64,000 nt of DNA from Botryosphaeria dothidea (GCA_011503125.2 WWBZ02000033.1:868001-932000); one strand, 5' to 3'. Shown: positions 18,559 through 30,039, counted from the first letter of the stretch. Notes: a model not told the origin generated them from the sequence alone. Numbers and translations: made by a program.

Positions 18559-19788
18559 ATGGGACGCTCTCCAAATGTCTCCTACCACGACCTCGTCCGG
18601 CCGGAGGAGGAGGATTGGCACATGCTTCGTGACAGTGCAGAGAGGAGAAAGATTCAGAATCGCCTCGCTCAACGGGCGTATCGGCGCAATATCAAGTACC
18701 GCAGCATGGAGCTGGAGAAACTGAAGCAGGAACTCAGCGAGATCCGGAAGAAAACCAAGAGTAAGACCCACATCGACTGAGAGTAAGAACTCTTTGCTGA
18801 CAGTGTCTGTGCAGCCACCTCTGAAGAGCAGAACGACCGTGCACAGGAAGAAGTCTTGAATCAGTCGGAAGACCTACAGAACATGACTCCGACTCCGCAG
18901 CAGCAGCAATGGCTGATGGAGCCTGGCTATCTGAGGCCGCAAGCGGATAGAGGCCGCTCAAGGGCTACCTCTACCAGCTTCATACCCACAACGACCGAGT
19001 CATCGACAGCTGGGTATTCTCCACAACCTTACAATGCTTCCGCTGGCATGAATGGACGCCAGCGCGCCGCAACACTCTCGCCCGGCCGTACTGCGGCGCC
19101 TATATCCCCGTCTCCACGCAGAAATGACTCGAGTCCCTTGATGCACAGTGGTTTGCCTATTATGGAGGGTTGTCATCAGGCCTCATCCGTGCATCCGGAG
19201 CCGACTCTCGAGGGGCCCCAGGCATTCTTCCCAGGAGCCGATCTAATGGAACTGTACCCATTCGCCTCGGGAAACCCCAACATCGATGTTTCCATGGACT
19301 GTAGCTCTTTCGCCTTTGAGCGCAAAGATAGCATGCAATCAACATCGAGGCAACAGTCGCCGCAACCGCAAACAATGTCTCAGCAACAGCCACATCAACA
19401 AGTCATGGCTGAGCACATGCAACCGCAGAGCTCCGACCTCACCCCCATTAGAATTTCGACACCCGGAACTTGGGGTTCAAGCGACACTCTGATCAACGTC
19501 GAAGATTATGGGTGCGTGAGCCAAAATACAGCAAACATCGCGGGCACGACGCCGCAACACTTCGGCCAAGAGACTCTCCTGCACCTCGCAGCACGAAACG
19601 GCCACTGCGATGTTTTGCGCATGCTCTTGCAGCGCGGCGGCATGGACATAAATTGTCGCGATGCCGCGGGCTTCACGCCGCTTCAGCTTGCTGTGGCGGC
19701 GGGCATGACGGAGATTGTACAGATACTCCTTGACCATGGAGCTGACATGACCGCTCTTACAGCACTCCCAGAATGGAGCTGGGTCTGA
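18559..19788 (+). CDS. bZIP-ankyrin transcription factor, ToxE/APS2 type
   Basis: Exons 18559-18760 and 18815-19788 with a 54-nt intron (GTAAGA to GCAG) give 391 residues. The ATG at 18559 is preferred to the open frame reaching back to 18307, because the bZIP domain begins just after it. Residues about 28-43 are a basic region, A-E-R-R-K-I-Q-N-R-L-A-Q-R-A-Y-R, followed by a weak leucine heptad. A long Gln/Ser/Pro-rich middle follows. The C-terminus (about 318-385) has two ankyrin repeats: E-T-L-L-H-L-A-A-R-N-G-H and then G-F-T-P-L-Q-L-A-V-A-A-G-M. This basic-region plus ankyrin layout is the hallmark of pathway regulators of HC-toxin and apicidin clusters; those have four ankyrin repeats, so this one looks short. 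It probably activates the genes around it, perhaps through AGTAAGCA. Confidence 0.88.
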
Positions 19789-20145
19789 CATCATTTCTTT
19801 TCTTTCCTTTGTTTCGAAAGCATAGCGTGTTGATATCCTGGTTTTTGGCTCGTGTTGGACAAAACACATGCATTGAGAATGGCGTAATTGAGACTTGATT
19901 AAAATAGTGCAGCGTTTTTGAACAGTATACGCAAAGAGAGACTCGTGGCAACACAAGGTACATAATTTCTGTTATTACAAGTTATATAAACAAGAAGGGA
20001 AACTCAAATGTTAACACACTGCATCTTATTGATGCGTATATGTCCCCTAGTCACACGAAACCAATTTATGCGTATTTTCAGAGACTCCTGAAGAGAAATA
20101 AGACTAAAGTGAAACAAGGAAAAGAAAAGACAATGTCAAATCTAA
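19789..20145. other. Spacer between convergent genes
   Basis: AT-rich 3' flanks of the regulator (plus) and the aminotransferase (minus). Terminators are presumably here; no gene is seen. Confidence 0.5.
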
Positions 20146-21463
20146 CTACGAACTCCAGAAAAAGGCAAAGAGCTTCTGAGAAACTGACGACAGAGTCCAC
20201 GGTGCAGGCGCTTCAGTCGTAGTGCTCTCTGGCGAAGAGGAATCTTCTACCTCCCAACACCACCCAAACTCATCCTCAGCAATACCACGCTGGATTTCAC
20301 CCATCATGCGTGCAAGCTGCAGGCCTTCGCTTTTGGTGCCCGGCTTACCGGAGGAGCCTTCAAAGAAGAACTTCTCACCCGTCGAATTGCGCGAGATGGA
20401 TCGAATAGGAACAGCAGCTGCAGCGGTACCCACAGCAAGGACTTCCAAGAAGTTCCCAAGCGCACTGAACGGGATCTGGTATGACGAAAGAACATCAGCC
20501 ACCAACACACTCTTACGCGTCAGCTGCAAACACTTACTTCCTCACGCCGCACAGTCCACCCCTCCCTCTGCGCCAACCTGACAATCGAATCACTCGTCGC
20601 ACTCCTGATCGCATTCTCCGTCCTCGGCACATGCAACACCCTCGTCCGCCCGCCCTCCTCCACACTCACGCCCAAAAACCCACTCGTGCTAAACTCCTCC
20701 ACGAACCCGCCCGTCTTGCTATCCAAATGCAGCGTGATCCCGTACCCCAGCTCCTTCGCCCTCGCCTGATGCCTCCACACCGGTGCATAATTCCCGCCCA
20801 CCTTCGCGCTGCCCGTGCCCCTCGGCGCCGCGCGATCAAACTCCTCGCACACCAGCGCATCCAGGCCCCGCGCGCCGCCCCCATGGTACGGCGCGCCCGC
20901 CGGCGCGACGTAGACCGCGAACACGACCTCGTCCGGCGGCGCCAGCAGCAGCTGCGGGCCGGCGCCGAACAGCAGCGGGCGCACGTACAGGAACCCGGCC
21001 GTCGTCGGCGCGGGCGGCACGAACTCGGCGTTGCGCACGACGGCGAGGCGGACGCACGCGCGGAAGAGGGCGGCCGGCGGCGCGGGCAGGCTGACGAAGG
21101 CGGCCGAGTGCGCGAGGCGCGCGGCGTGGTAGTCCGGGCGGAAGACGGTGATGCGGTCGTGGCGGCCGGGGCCGCTGCTGCGGAAGGCTTTGAGGCCCTC
21201 GTAGACTTGCTGGCCGTAGTTGAGGCCCGGGCAGAGGCCGTGCACGCGGATGTGCGGGTCGGCGATGAATTGCGGCGGGCTCCAGGTCTTGGTCGAGGCG
21301 TGGTAGCGGGACTCGACGTGGCCGTTGACGGTGGGTTGGTTGCCGAGGCCGAAATTGGCCCAGTCTGGGGGGAGTGTCAGTATGGAGCGTGTTTGACGTG
21401 GGTTTGTCTTGTTTGAATAGTTCCAATACCAATGTGAGAAGCAGGAGGAGGAGGGAACGTCAT
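20146..21463 (-). CDS. Branched-chain-type aminotransferase, ToxF/AtnH-like
   Basis: Three exons, 21430-21463, 21364-20538 and 20475-20146, give 396 residues. The first is a 34-nt exon joined over a 65-nt intron so that split codon G|AC restores D-W-A-N-F-G-L, the conserved N-terminal block of class IV aminotransferases. The PLP lysine is in G-S-A-K-V-G-G-N-Y-A-P. Other family blocks are Y-G-Q-Q-V-Y-E-G-L-K-A-F and E-E-F-S-T-S-G-F-L-G-V, and F-L-E-V-L-A-V-G-T-A-A near the end. The C-terminal tail beyond the fold is Ser/Thr-rich and longer than usual. Primary-metabolism enzymes transfer amino groups to Leu, Ile and Val keto acids; in TOX2, apicidin and aspercryptin clusters the homologue aminates a fatty 2-keto acid. 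That is the likely role here. A perfect CGG-N7-CCG palindrome lies 146 bp upstream. Confidence 0.87.
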
Positions 21464-22408
21464 GATTGCTGAGAAAAAGTAGTTCAGGATGTTGCGGAGT
21501 TTTCAGATGGTGGGAATGAATTGGCGAAAAGAAATCCTCTTGGGTATATGGGATATAGAGAAACTTGGTATGAGGCATGATATCATAAAATTCATAGTAT
21601 CTAAATTCTCGGGCATTGCCCGAACATCATAGTAACGATTAAAGAAAGAGAACATTACTGTAGAGCGTGAACACTCTCCCGACGGGCTTCATTACTTCTC
21701 ATGATACTCTTGAAATTCAACATATGTTTTTTTTTGCGTACCTAACAGTAATCAAGGGCCCCGGTGCAGTAATAAAGTGTGGCGGTGCGGTGATTTCCGC
21801 CCCACATATGCACTTCGGAATTCCCGACACCTCGTCAGCATTCAGGCTATTATTGGACACTTGAATTCATGTACCACTCGAAACGTGAGAATTCTGATTA
21901 ACTGTCTCCGGTGTGGAACGATAAACATGGTACGTGAGTGAGATCCTGGTAGCAAAGTTGCAGCGTGCAAGGTGTAGTACCTGGATTTTCAACTACCAAA
22001 ATAGCGTACCCCTCCCATACTACCAAAAATCATACTACCCAACACCGCTCTGGTATCCACGGTGGAGAGAGAAATGGATTGGTAGCAACCACCTTATCCC
22101 CTTACACCACGAACACAAAACACTACGGACTGAATTCATGAGCAGAAGTGCGGGAAAATGAATAAGCCCGAAATGGTCACTTCTCTAGCATTCGCTTTTC
22201 TGCCTATACACCCATGAGCCAAACTCGCTGCTGAGTCAAATGGATTTTGCGCTATCATTTTCTTCAAAGCAGGTACAGTGGATACGTCGTTGCGCCCGGA
22301 AATGAGATACATACATAAAAAACGAGCCACTACAAACCCAAAACTCCCGCGACCTCCCAATTCAAAAAAGAACAGACAAACTCAACAGCCACAGACATCA
22401 ACACCTAT
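21464..22408. other. Promoter and spacer between aminotransferase and P450 genes
   Basis: No gene seen. It holds the palindrome at 21609-21623 and, at 21746-21754, CAGTAATCA, one mismatch from the cluster motif CAGTAAGCA. The P450 3' end lies at the right side. Confidence 0.45.
21609..21623. promoter_or_regulatory. Perfect 15-nt palindrome with CGG-N7-CCG core
   Basis: TCGGGCATTGCCCGA, 146-160 bp upstream of the aminotransferase start. Half-sites and spacing equal those of the palindrome in front of the decarboxylase gene at 3274-3290. Confidence 0.45.
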
Positions 22409-24074
22409 CTACATAGCACGCGGAGCAAACTGCAGCCACGGCCCCTCCTTCTGACTAGTGACATGATCGAACAGCTGGTACTCGTTCTCCCTATGCCTCC
22501 CATACTCGCCATCCCCGCTCCCCCGCCCCACCGCGCCCAACTTCCCCCCCGCCAGCTTGAAATCGCACACATACAACACCGTCGCCAGCGACAGCATCAG
22601 CTCCGTCATGGCCAGCCCCTTCCCCAAGCACCCGCGAATGCCCATGGAAAAGGGGTTGAAGACGCTGCGCGCGCGCGCGACGCTCTCCTCGTCGCCGTCG
22701 ATCCAGCGCTCGGGGCGGTAGACGAACGGATCCGCAAAGTACTCGCGCGAGTGGTGCACGCTGTAGATGCCGACGCCGACGTCGCAGCCGGCGGCGACGA
22801 CGCGGCCGTCGATGGCGGCGCCGGCGGGCTGGATGACCTCGCGCCACAGCGCGCTGCCGACGGCGGGCGACATGCGCATGGCCTCGTCGACGCAGGCGCG
22901 CAGGTAGGCGCAGGACGCGAGGGCCGGGCCGGCAGCGATGGCGGCGCGGGAGGCGAAGGCGGCGCGCACCTCGGCGGCGGCGCGGGCGTAGGCGGCTGGG
23001 CTGTGTGCGAGGTAGAAGAGGGCGGAGGCGACGCTGGTCGAGGTGGTGTCGGAGCCGGCGACGATGAGCGTGGTGCTCTCGGCGCCGATCTCGTCCGCGC
23101 GGAAGCCCTCGTTCGTCTGGGGGTCCTTGGCGGCGGCGAGGTTGGCGAAGAGGTCGGGCGAGGCGGCGCACGCGGCTGTCTTGCCCATGCGCTCCGCAAC
23201 AACGCGCACGACGAACTTGACGAAGCGGTTGCGCGCGGCGATGGCGTCGCGGAAGAGGTACTTGTCCAGCTTGAGCGCGGCCCAGCGCGGCGCCTGGATC
23301 AGCGCGCCCATGCGGATGTTGGACCGGTCGATGGCGTCGCAGACGTATCTGAAGCGCGGGTTGCCGACGAGGTCGTACTTGGCGCCGAAGACGACGTCGG
23401 CCATGATGTCGAATCCGAGGTAGTTGCACCACTCGGCCATGTTCAGGGGCGGACCCCACGCGCGGCCGTCGTGGCCGTCCTGGACGTCTGGGCCCTCGGA
23501 CAGGAAGACGTCGCAGAGCTTGTTGATGTGCTCCATGATTCTGGGCTCGTAGCCGCGCTGGGCTTTCTCGGAGACGCCGAGGGCCATGATGCGGCGGCGG
23601 CGGGAGTGCTCTTTGCCGCCGCGGATAGTGAGCGTGTTCGGTGCGCGGTGCACCATCGGCGTGTATCCCGTGCTCTTGACCAGACGAGAAGAATTGCCGT
23701 AGATGTCTCTCAGGCCGCCAGCGGTGTTGAAGAGGAGCGAATTGGGTGCGTAGCGCACGTAATTGCCTGGTGGCTGGTCAGTGAAGCACTGCATGGCGAA
23801 TGAGATATCTTGACTTACCGTAACGTTCATGACACCTCCACATATCCAGGTGGATGTCGCCTTTCCAGCCATGGTAGGCAGCATAAAGGCTGGTAATTTT
23901 AGCCAGAAAAGGGCCTGGGTATTTGGCCAGGGGATGAAAGAAAAGCGAGTAGATAATCGTGGTCGCAATCTATCTCACTTGTCAGCCCACACATTGCTTG
24001 AGATTGCGCATCTTGACGTAACTCACATAGAGGACTGCGAGGCCAGTGGCAGCAAGGACGAGTTGGTACGCCAT
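22409..24074 (-). CDS. Cytochrome P450 monooxygenase
   Basis: Exons 24027-24074, 23819-23969 and 22409-23766 (introns of 57 and 52 nt) give 518 residues. The first exon encodes only 16 residues of the membrane anchor, which continues in exon 2 as [19 protein letters not shown], the typical fungal P450 hinge. Conserved elements are the I-helix A-G-S-D-T-T-S, the E-x-x-R in E-A-M-R, P-E-R-W and the haem loop [12 protein letters not shown]. It should sit on the ER membrane and use a P450 reductase encoded elsewhere. In analogous clusters the P450 oxidises the fatty chain, at C2 before amination or near the other end; the site cannot be told here. It is divergent from the alpha subunit gene and shares its promoter with it. 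Confidence 0.93.
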
Positions 24075-24246
24075 TGTGGTGAGCAGCGAGGTGCGGGAGG
24101 TTGGTGTGTGTATGACTGAAGAATTGTCGCTCCGCCACCAGCCAGCTTTGTCTTTTTAATTCAAGGAAAAGCATTTCGACATTTTTGCGACGAGGTCCCG
24201 GTGTTGCATTGGTGATGCGATGCTCATGAGATGGTCGCTTGTCCCG

Positions 24247-24297
24247 AGTAAGCAATGAGCAGCGCTCTTGGCCCCCTCGCCAGTCCGACAGTAAGCA
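24247..24297 (+). promoter_or_regulatory. Two AGTAAGCA sites in the P450/FAS-alpha divergent promoter
   Basis: Exact copies at 24247-24254 and 24290-24297, 36 bp apart end to start, inside the 563-bp region 24075-24637. They are about 173-223 bp from the P450 start and 340-390 bp from the alpha subunit start, so both genes could be controlled together. Confidence 0.6.
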
Positions 24298-24637
24298 ACA
24301 AAGGCCGCAACAGTAAAACAACCCCACAAGTTCTCTAAGCCTCGATCTCAGGCTTAGCCGAATGCTTAATTTAGCTTCCCAGCTGAACCTTGCGCATCTT
24401 GACGACACACATAGCCTTGTCGTACTTTATTGGCAATGGATCACCGCCTTTTCTCTTTCTGAGCAGGCACAAATTATTCCTCGGGATCCTTGCATCATTG
24501 ACCTTTTTGCTCTTCTCTTCCTGTCTCGACTCATATTCCCCAATCCACTCAAAGAGAAGATTTCGTTTTTCTTTTCACTTTTTTTCCAAGATACCCTTTG
24601 AGTTCCAGATCCGGCATACCATATACCACCACCGAAA

Positions 24638-27600
24638 ATGCCCGGAGAGTCGAGCACCAACACTTACACAGAGGCCGAGCATGAGTTGACCCACCTCCTC
24701 GTGACAGAGCTCTTAGCGTACGTAACGAGTCCTGCATCTTTGACATCAACCATGAACTAACCCATCAACAGACACCAATTCTGCTCCCCAGTGCAATGGC
24801 AAGCTCCCTCCTCACATACCTCAACTGCATCCCGCTAATCCCCCACAGGATAGACACGCAAGACGTCCTCCTCGGCGACTACGCCGCCGAGCGCCTGATC
24901 GAGATCGGCCCCGCCGACACGCTGGCCAACATGGCCAGAAAAACGCAGCGCGCCGCCTTCGCGCAACGAGACGCGGCACTCGGCCTCGAACGGCAAATCC
25001 TCAGCTACAACAAGCAGTCGGACGCAATCTACTACCACGCAGAGCAGATTGAAGAGCCGGCAGTACCAACACCACCCGCCTCCGCAGCAGAAAATCGCCC
25101 AGCACCAGAACCCGCCGCCGCCGCCGCCGCCGCACCAGCCCCGCAAGCAGCAACACCAGCAGCAGCAGCGGTCGATATCCCAGATCAGCCAATCACCCCC
25201 TCCGACATCCTCACCACCCTCCTCGCCTACACGCTCAAAGCGCCCCGCGACCACCTCTCCCCCGACAAGACCCTCAAGCAGCTCTGCGGCGGCCGCTCGA
25301 CCGTGCAAAATGAAATCATCGGCGACCTCTCCAAAGAGTTCGGCTCGCTGCCCGACCAGGCCGAAGACCTGCCCCTCACCGAGCTGAGCGCGTCTCTCTC
25401 CAGCACCAAGCTCGGCCCCTGCGCCACCTCGCTGGTCGCCAAGGTCGTCTCCGCCAAGATGCCCGCCGGCTCGAGCGTGGCCTTCGCGCGGGCGCACCTC
25501 GCGGCGCGCTGGAGCCTGGGGCCCGGCCTGCAAGACAGGGTGCTGCTGGCGGCCATCGGGCGGGCGCCGGCGAGCCGGCTCGCGGACGAGGGCCAGGCGC
25601 GCGCGTGGCTGGACGGGCTGGTGCGAGGGGTGCTCGCGGAAGCTGGTGTGGACATCAATGCGGTCAGCGCGGCGGCTGCTGCTGCTGCGCCGACAGCGAG
25701 CGCTGCGGTCGATCCCGAGGCCCTGAAGCAGTTGCGGAAGGAGCAGGAGGCGCACGATAGACGCCTGGCCGAGCTGTACGCGAAGAGGAGCGGGGTGGAC
25801 GTTTCGGGCGGATCGGACGCGCTGAGAGGCCTCAACGAGACGGTCGACGAGCTGCAGAAGCAGCTGGACGCGTGGACGGTCGAGCACGGCGACGCGTACG
25901 CCAAGGGGATCCTGCCCAAGTTCGACGTGCTGAAGGCGCGCAAGTACGACTCCTACTGGAACTGGGCGATCCAGGACCTCCTCCGGCTGGTGTCCAGGGT
26001 TGCGAGGACCGGGTCTCCGATTGCGGAGGACGAGCTGGCCGCGGAGATGGCGCTCCTCGAGGCTCGCGCCACGCCGCGGATGCTGCAGGTGATCCAGTTC
26101 CTGGTCGAGAAGCTCAGAAAGACGCAACTGCGTGGAGCTGAAGATGCGCTGGAAACTTTGATGCGTGTGTACAAGCGTTGCGCCGCTTGCGTGGACAAGG
26201 CTCCCGTGGTCAGGGCCTCCGCCGTCTCCATGGCACCCGTCGCCAGCGTCAACGACGACGGCCACATCGAGTACTCCGAGGTCCCAAGACACGTTGTCGA
26301 AGCACGGCAGCGCGAGAGGTTCCGGGGTGGGTCAATCCCTTGCGGCGATGAGACGTACGGGTCGTCGACGTCTCGCTCCATCAGTCCGCGGTCACGCTCC
26401 GAGGACACGAGGTCTGATGCGGCGTCAACAGCCCCTACAAGCCCACTTCTCTCCGCCAGTGATCCAATGCTGGGATCCGACGTCGCTCTCGAGGCCTCCA
26501 TGACTCCGAATATCAGAACGAAGGGCCCGGTTGGCTGGCGTCAGAACAGAGTGCTCACCGGCACCTACCTACAGTGGATCAGCACCGCCTCTACGGACGG
26601 CGCTACGTTCCAAGACAAAGCACTTCTCATCACTGGCGCGGGCAAGAACTCGATCGGCGTGGAGATGGTCAAGATGGTGCTCACCGCCGGCGCGAGCGTC
26701 ATCGTCACCACCAGCTCCTACTCGCCCGAAGTCGCCGCCTTCTACCAGGACATCTACGCCAAGCACGGCGGCCGCGGCTCGCGGCTAGTCGTCGTGCCGT
26801 TCAACGGCGGAAGCCAGCAGGACGTTGCCAGCCTGGTCGAGTACATCTACGACTCCGCCAACGGCCTGGGCTGGGACCTCGACCACGTCGTCCCGTTCGC
26901 GGCGGTCGGCGAGGCCGGCAGGGCCATCGACGGCATCGACTCGACCTCGGAGCTGGCCCACAGGGTGATGCTCACGAACCTGGTGCGCCTGCTCGGCGCC
27001 ATCAAGACGCAGAAGGAGCGGCGCAGGATCCACACGCACCCCACGCAGGTGATCCTGCCGCTGTCGCCCAACCACGGCATCTTCGGCCACGACGGGCTCT
27101 ACGCCGAGTCCAAGATCGGCCTGGAGAGCTTGCTCAACAAGTGGTGGTCCGAGGACTGGAACCCCTATCTCAGCCTGTGCGGCACCGTCATCGGCTGGAC
27201 GCGCGGCACCGGGCTGATGGCGAGCAATGACTTCCTCGCGGCGGGGGTCGAAGAGATGCAGATCAGAACTTTCTCGAAGACGGAGATGGCGCTGCACATT
27301 GCCGGCCTCATGGCGAGCCCGGTGGCGTCGTACTGCGAGCTCGAGCCGCTGCTGGCGGACATCTCGGGCGGCCTGTCTGCTCACTCCAGCCTCCGCGCGC
27401 TTTTGGACCAGATCCAAAGCTCTTTCAACACGAGAAGCGAGGTCAGGCGAGCCCTCAAGAAGGAGTCCGCCCTAGAGGAGGAGGCTGTCGGCGGGACGGC
27501 GCTATCCAAGACGGTCAAGCGCAAGTTGAACCGCCGTGCGCGCATCAAGCTGAATGATTACAAGCTCCCAGATTACGCCTCTGAGATTGCACCTCTATCA

Positions 27601-29873
27601 GCGCAGCTACAAGGTATGGTAGACCTAGACCGCGTTCCTGTGATTGTCGGCTTCGGTGAAACCGGTATGTTTGCTCCCTTCCCCTGAAAGAGTTGAATAT
27701 GTGAGCTGACAACTCAATGCGCAGGCCCCTACGGCAACAGCCGCACGCGATGGGAGATGGAAACCACAGGAACCTTCTCCATCGATGGCTGCCTCGAAAT
27801 GGCCTGGATCATGGGCTTGATCAAGTATCACAACGGCCCTCTCAAAGGCCAAGAATACTGCGGCTGGCTGGAGGCGAGCTCCGGCACTCCCATCAACGAC
27901 GCCGAAGTCAAAGCCAAATTCGAGTCTTACATCCTGGAGCACACCGGCATCAGGATAATCGAGCCTCGGGAACACGACCCAGCCGACCCAACACACAGGC
28001 AGTTCCTCCACGAAGTCGCCCTGACCGACGACCTCGAGCCTTTCGAGGTCTCAGCCGAGGCCGCCCAAGACTTCAAGCGTGAACATGGCAACAAAGCCGA
28101 AGTCACCGAGTCCGACGGCCAGATCTACGTGAAGCTCAAGGCCGGCGCGGTGCTGATGATCCCCAAAGCATCGAAGTTGAAGCACGCCGTGGGCGCGCAA
28201 GTGCCGACGGGCTGGGACGCCCGGACCTACGGCATCCCGGAGGACATCATCTCGCAGGTTGACCCGGCGACGCTCTACACCATCGTCGCGACGGTCGAGG
28301 CCTTCCTCTCCGCGGGCATCACCGACCCCTACGAGCTGTACGAGCACGCGCACGTCTCCGAGGTGGCCGTCTGCGTCGGCTCCGGGCTCGGCGGCGTGAC
28401 GTCGCTGCACCGCATGTTCAAGCAGCGCTTCATGGACCGGCAGGTGCAGAAGGACGTGCTGGCCGAGACCTTCGTCAACACGACCAGCGCGTGGGTCAAC
28501 ATGCTGCTGCTCGGCGGCGCCGGGCCCATCCGCACGCCCGTCGGCGCGTGCGCGACGGCGCTCGAGTCGGTCGACACGGGCTTCGACCTCGTCGCGCGCG
28601 GCAGGGCCAAGGCGTGCCTGGTCGGCGGCTTCGACGGGCTGGAGCAGGACGTCGCCGCCGAGTTCGCCAACATGCGGGCCACCGTCGACGTCGACAAGGA
28701 GACCGCCGCCGGCCGCGTCCCGCGCGAGATGTCGCGCCCGACGGCCTCGTCGCGCGGCGGCTTTGTCGAGGGCGAAGGGTGCGGCATCCAGTTGATGACG
28801 ACCGCCGCGCTGGCACTCCGCATGGGTCTTCCCATCCGTGGCGTCGTGGCGTTGACGCATACCGCCAGCGACAAGATCGGCCGCTCGGTGCCGGCGCCGG
28901 GGAAGGGCCTGCTGACCATCGCCCGCGAGGCTGCGTCCAAGCTGCCGTCGCCGATGCTGAGCATGGCCTACCGCCGGCGGAACATGGAGATGCGCAGGGC
29001 GCAGATCGAGGAGAAGAAGGAGGACGACCTGCTGTGGTTGAAGGAGCGGCTGGCGTCGCCGCAGAGCCACGGCCTCGACGCGCAGGATCTGTCCGAGTAT
29101 GCGGGAGAATGCCGTAAGGAGATCGAGGCGGATGCGGCGAGGTCGCTGAAGGAGATCCTGAACACGTACGGAAACGAGTTTTGGAAGGGCGATGCCCGTG
29201 TCTCGCCGCTGCGGGGTGCTCTTGCTGTCTGGGGACTCGCCGTCGATGATGTCGACGTGGCTTCCATGCACGGCACGTCGACCGTCAAGAACGATCTCAA
29301 CGAGAGCGATGTCATTCAGCAGCAGCTCTCCCATTTGAACAGGACGAAGGGAAATGTGCTGCCTTGCGTGTGTCAGAAGTCACTGACTGGGCATGCTAAG
29401 GGTGCTGCCGGTAAGTACCTTTTAACCCTTGCTGTGAAAAGTGTTTGTAGTACTAACTCAAAGATACAGGGGCTTTTGCCTTAAATGGGTGCTTTCAGAT
29501 GACGGCGACCGGAACCATCCCCGGTAACCGGAATGCAGACAACATTGACGAGGGACTTGCCGATTTCGACTTACTGGTTTTCCCCAATCAGACCATCCAA
29601 AACCAAGAGATCAAAGCATTCTCCGTGACATCGTTTGGGTTTGGTCAGAAGGGAGCCCAAGTGATCGGTGTGAATCCCAAGTACTTGTTCGCTACCATTT
29701 CAGAGCAAGAGTACTGCACCTACCGTGGGAAGGTGGAAACGAGGCTGCGGAAGGCGAACAGGTACTTCCAAGATGGCTTTTACGGTAATAAACTTGTAGT
29801 CCTGAAGGATGAGTCGCCGTACAAGAGCGCAGACACGGAGAGGTACCTTATGGATTCAGAGGCGCGGATATAG
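24638..29873 (+). CDS. Fatty acid synthase alpha subunit, dedicated copy lacking the PPTase domain
   Basis: Exons 24638-24717, 24772-24798, 24849-27664, 27725-29410 and 29470-29873 give 1670 residues. The second intron (24799-24848) has a GC donor; using it restores P-V-Q-W-I-D-T-Q-D, conserved at the alpha N-terminus. Order: N-terminal malonyl/palmitoyl transferase part, carrier protein with the pantetheine serine in G-G-R-S-T-V-Q-N-E (Ser186), ketoreductase with Y-A-E-S-K (Tyr787), ketosynthase with V-G-A-C-A-T (Cys1250) and histidines in M-H-G-T-S-T and L-T-G-H-A-K-G. It ends at Y-L-M-D-S-E-A-R-I, where primary alpha subunits continue about 200 residues into a phosphopantetheinyl transferase domain. 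Aflatoxin-type alpha subunits are similarly short. So the carrier must be activated by another enzyme. It pairs with the beta subunit at 8462-14686. Confidence 0.93.
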
Positions 29874-30039
29874 GAAGCATTGTTGAATTTCTGGAGTTCA
29901 CGGGACACGGAGTTGACAGAACTGGGAAAGGCGGGTACAAACAGGGAATTGTTTTGTTATTTTGGGAAATCCTCATGATTAAGGAACAAAGATATGGCTT
30001 GAAAAAAATAGAGAATTAATCAAGTGAGAACGAACAAAC

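Noticed and set aside
22463..23803. 446-codon plus-strand frame
   Set aside because: It is antisense to the P450 gene and is a by-product of its GC-rich third codon positions; composition is Gly/Ala/Arg-heavy without family motifs.
24835..26292. 485-codon minus-strand frame
   Set aside because: Antisense shadow of the FAS alpha gene; no domain signature.
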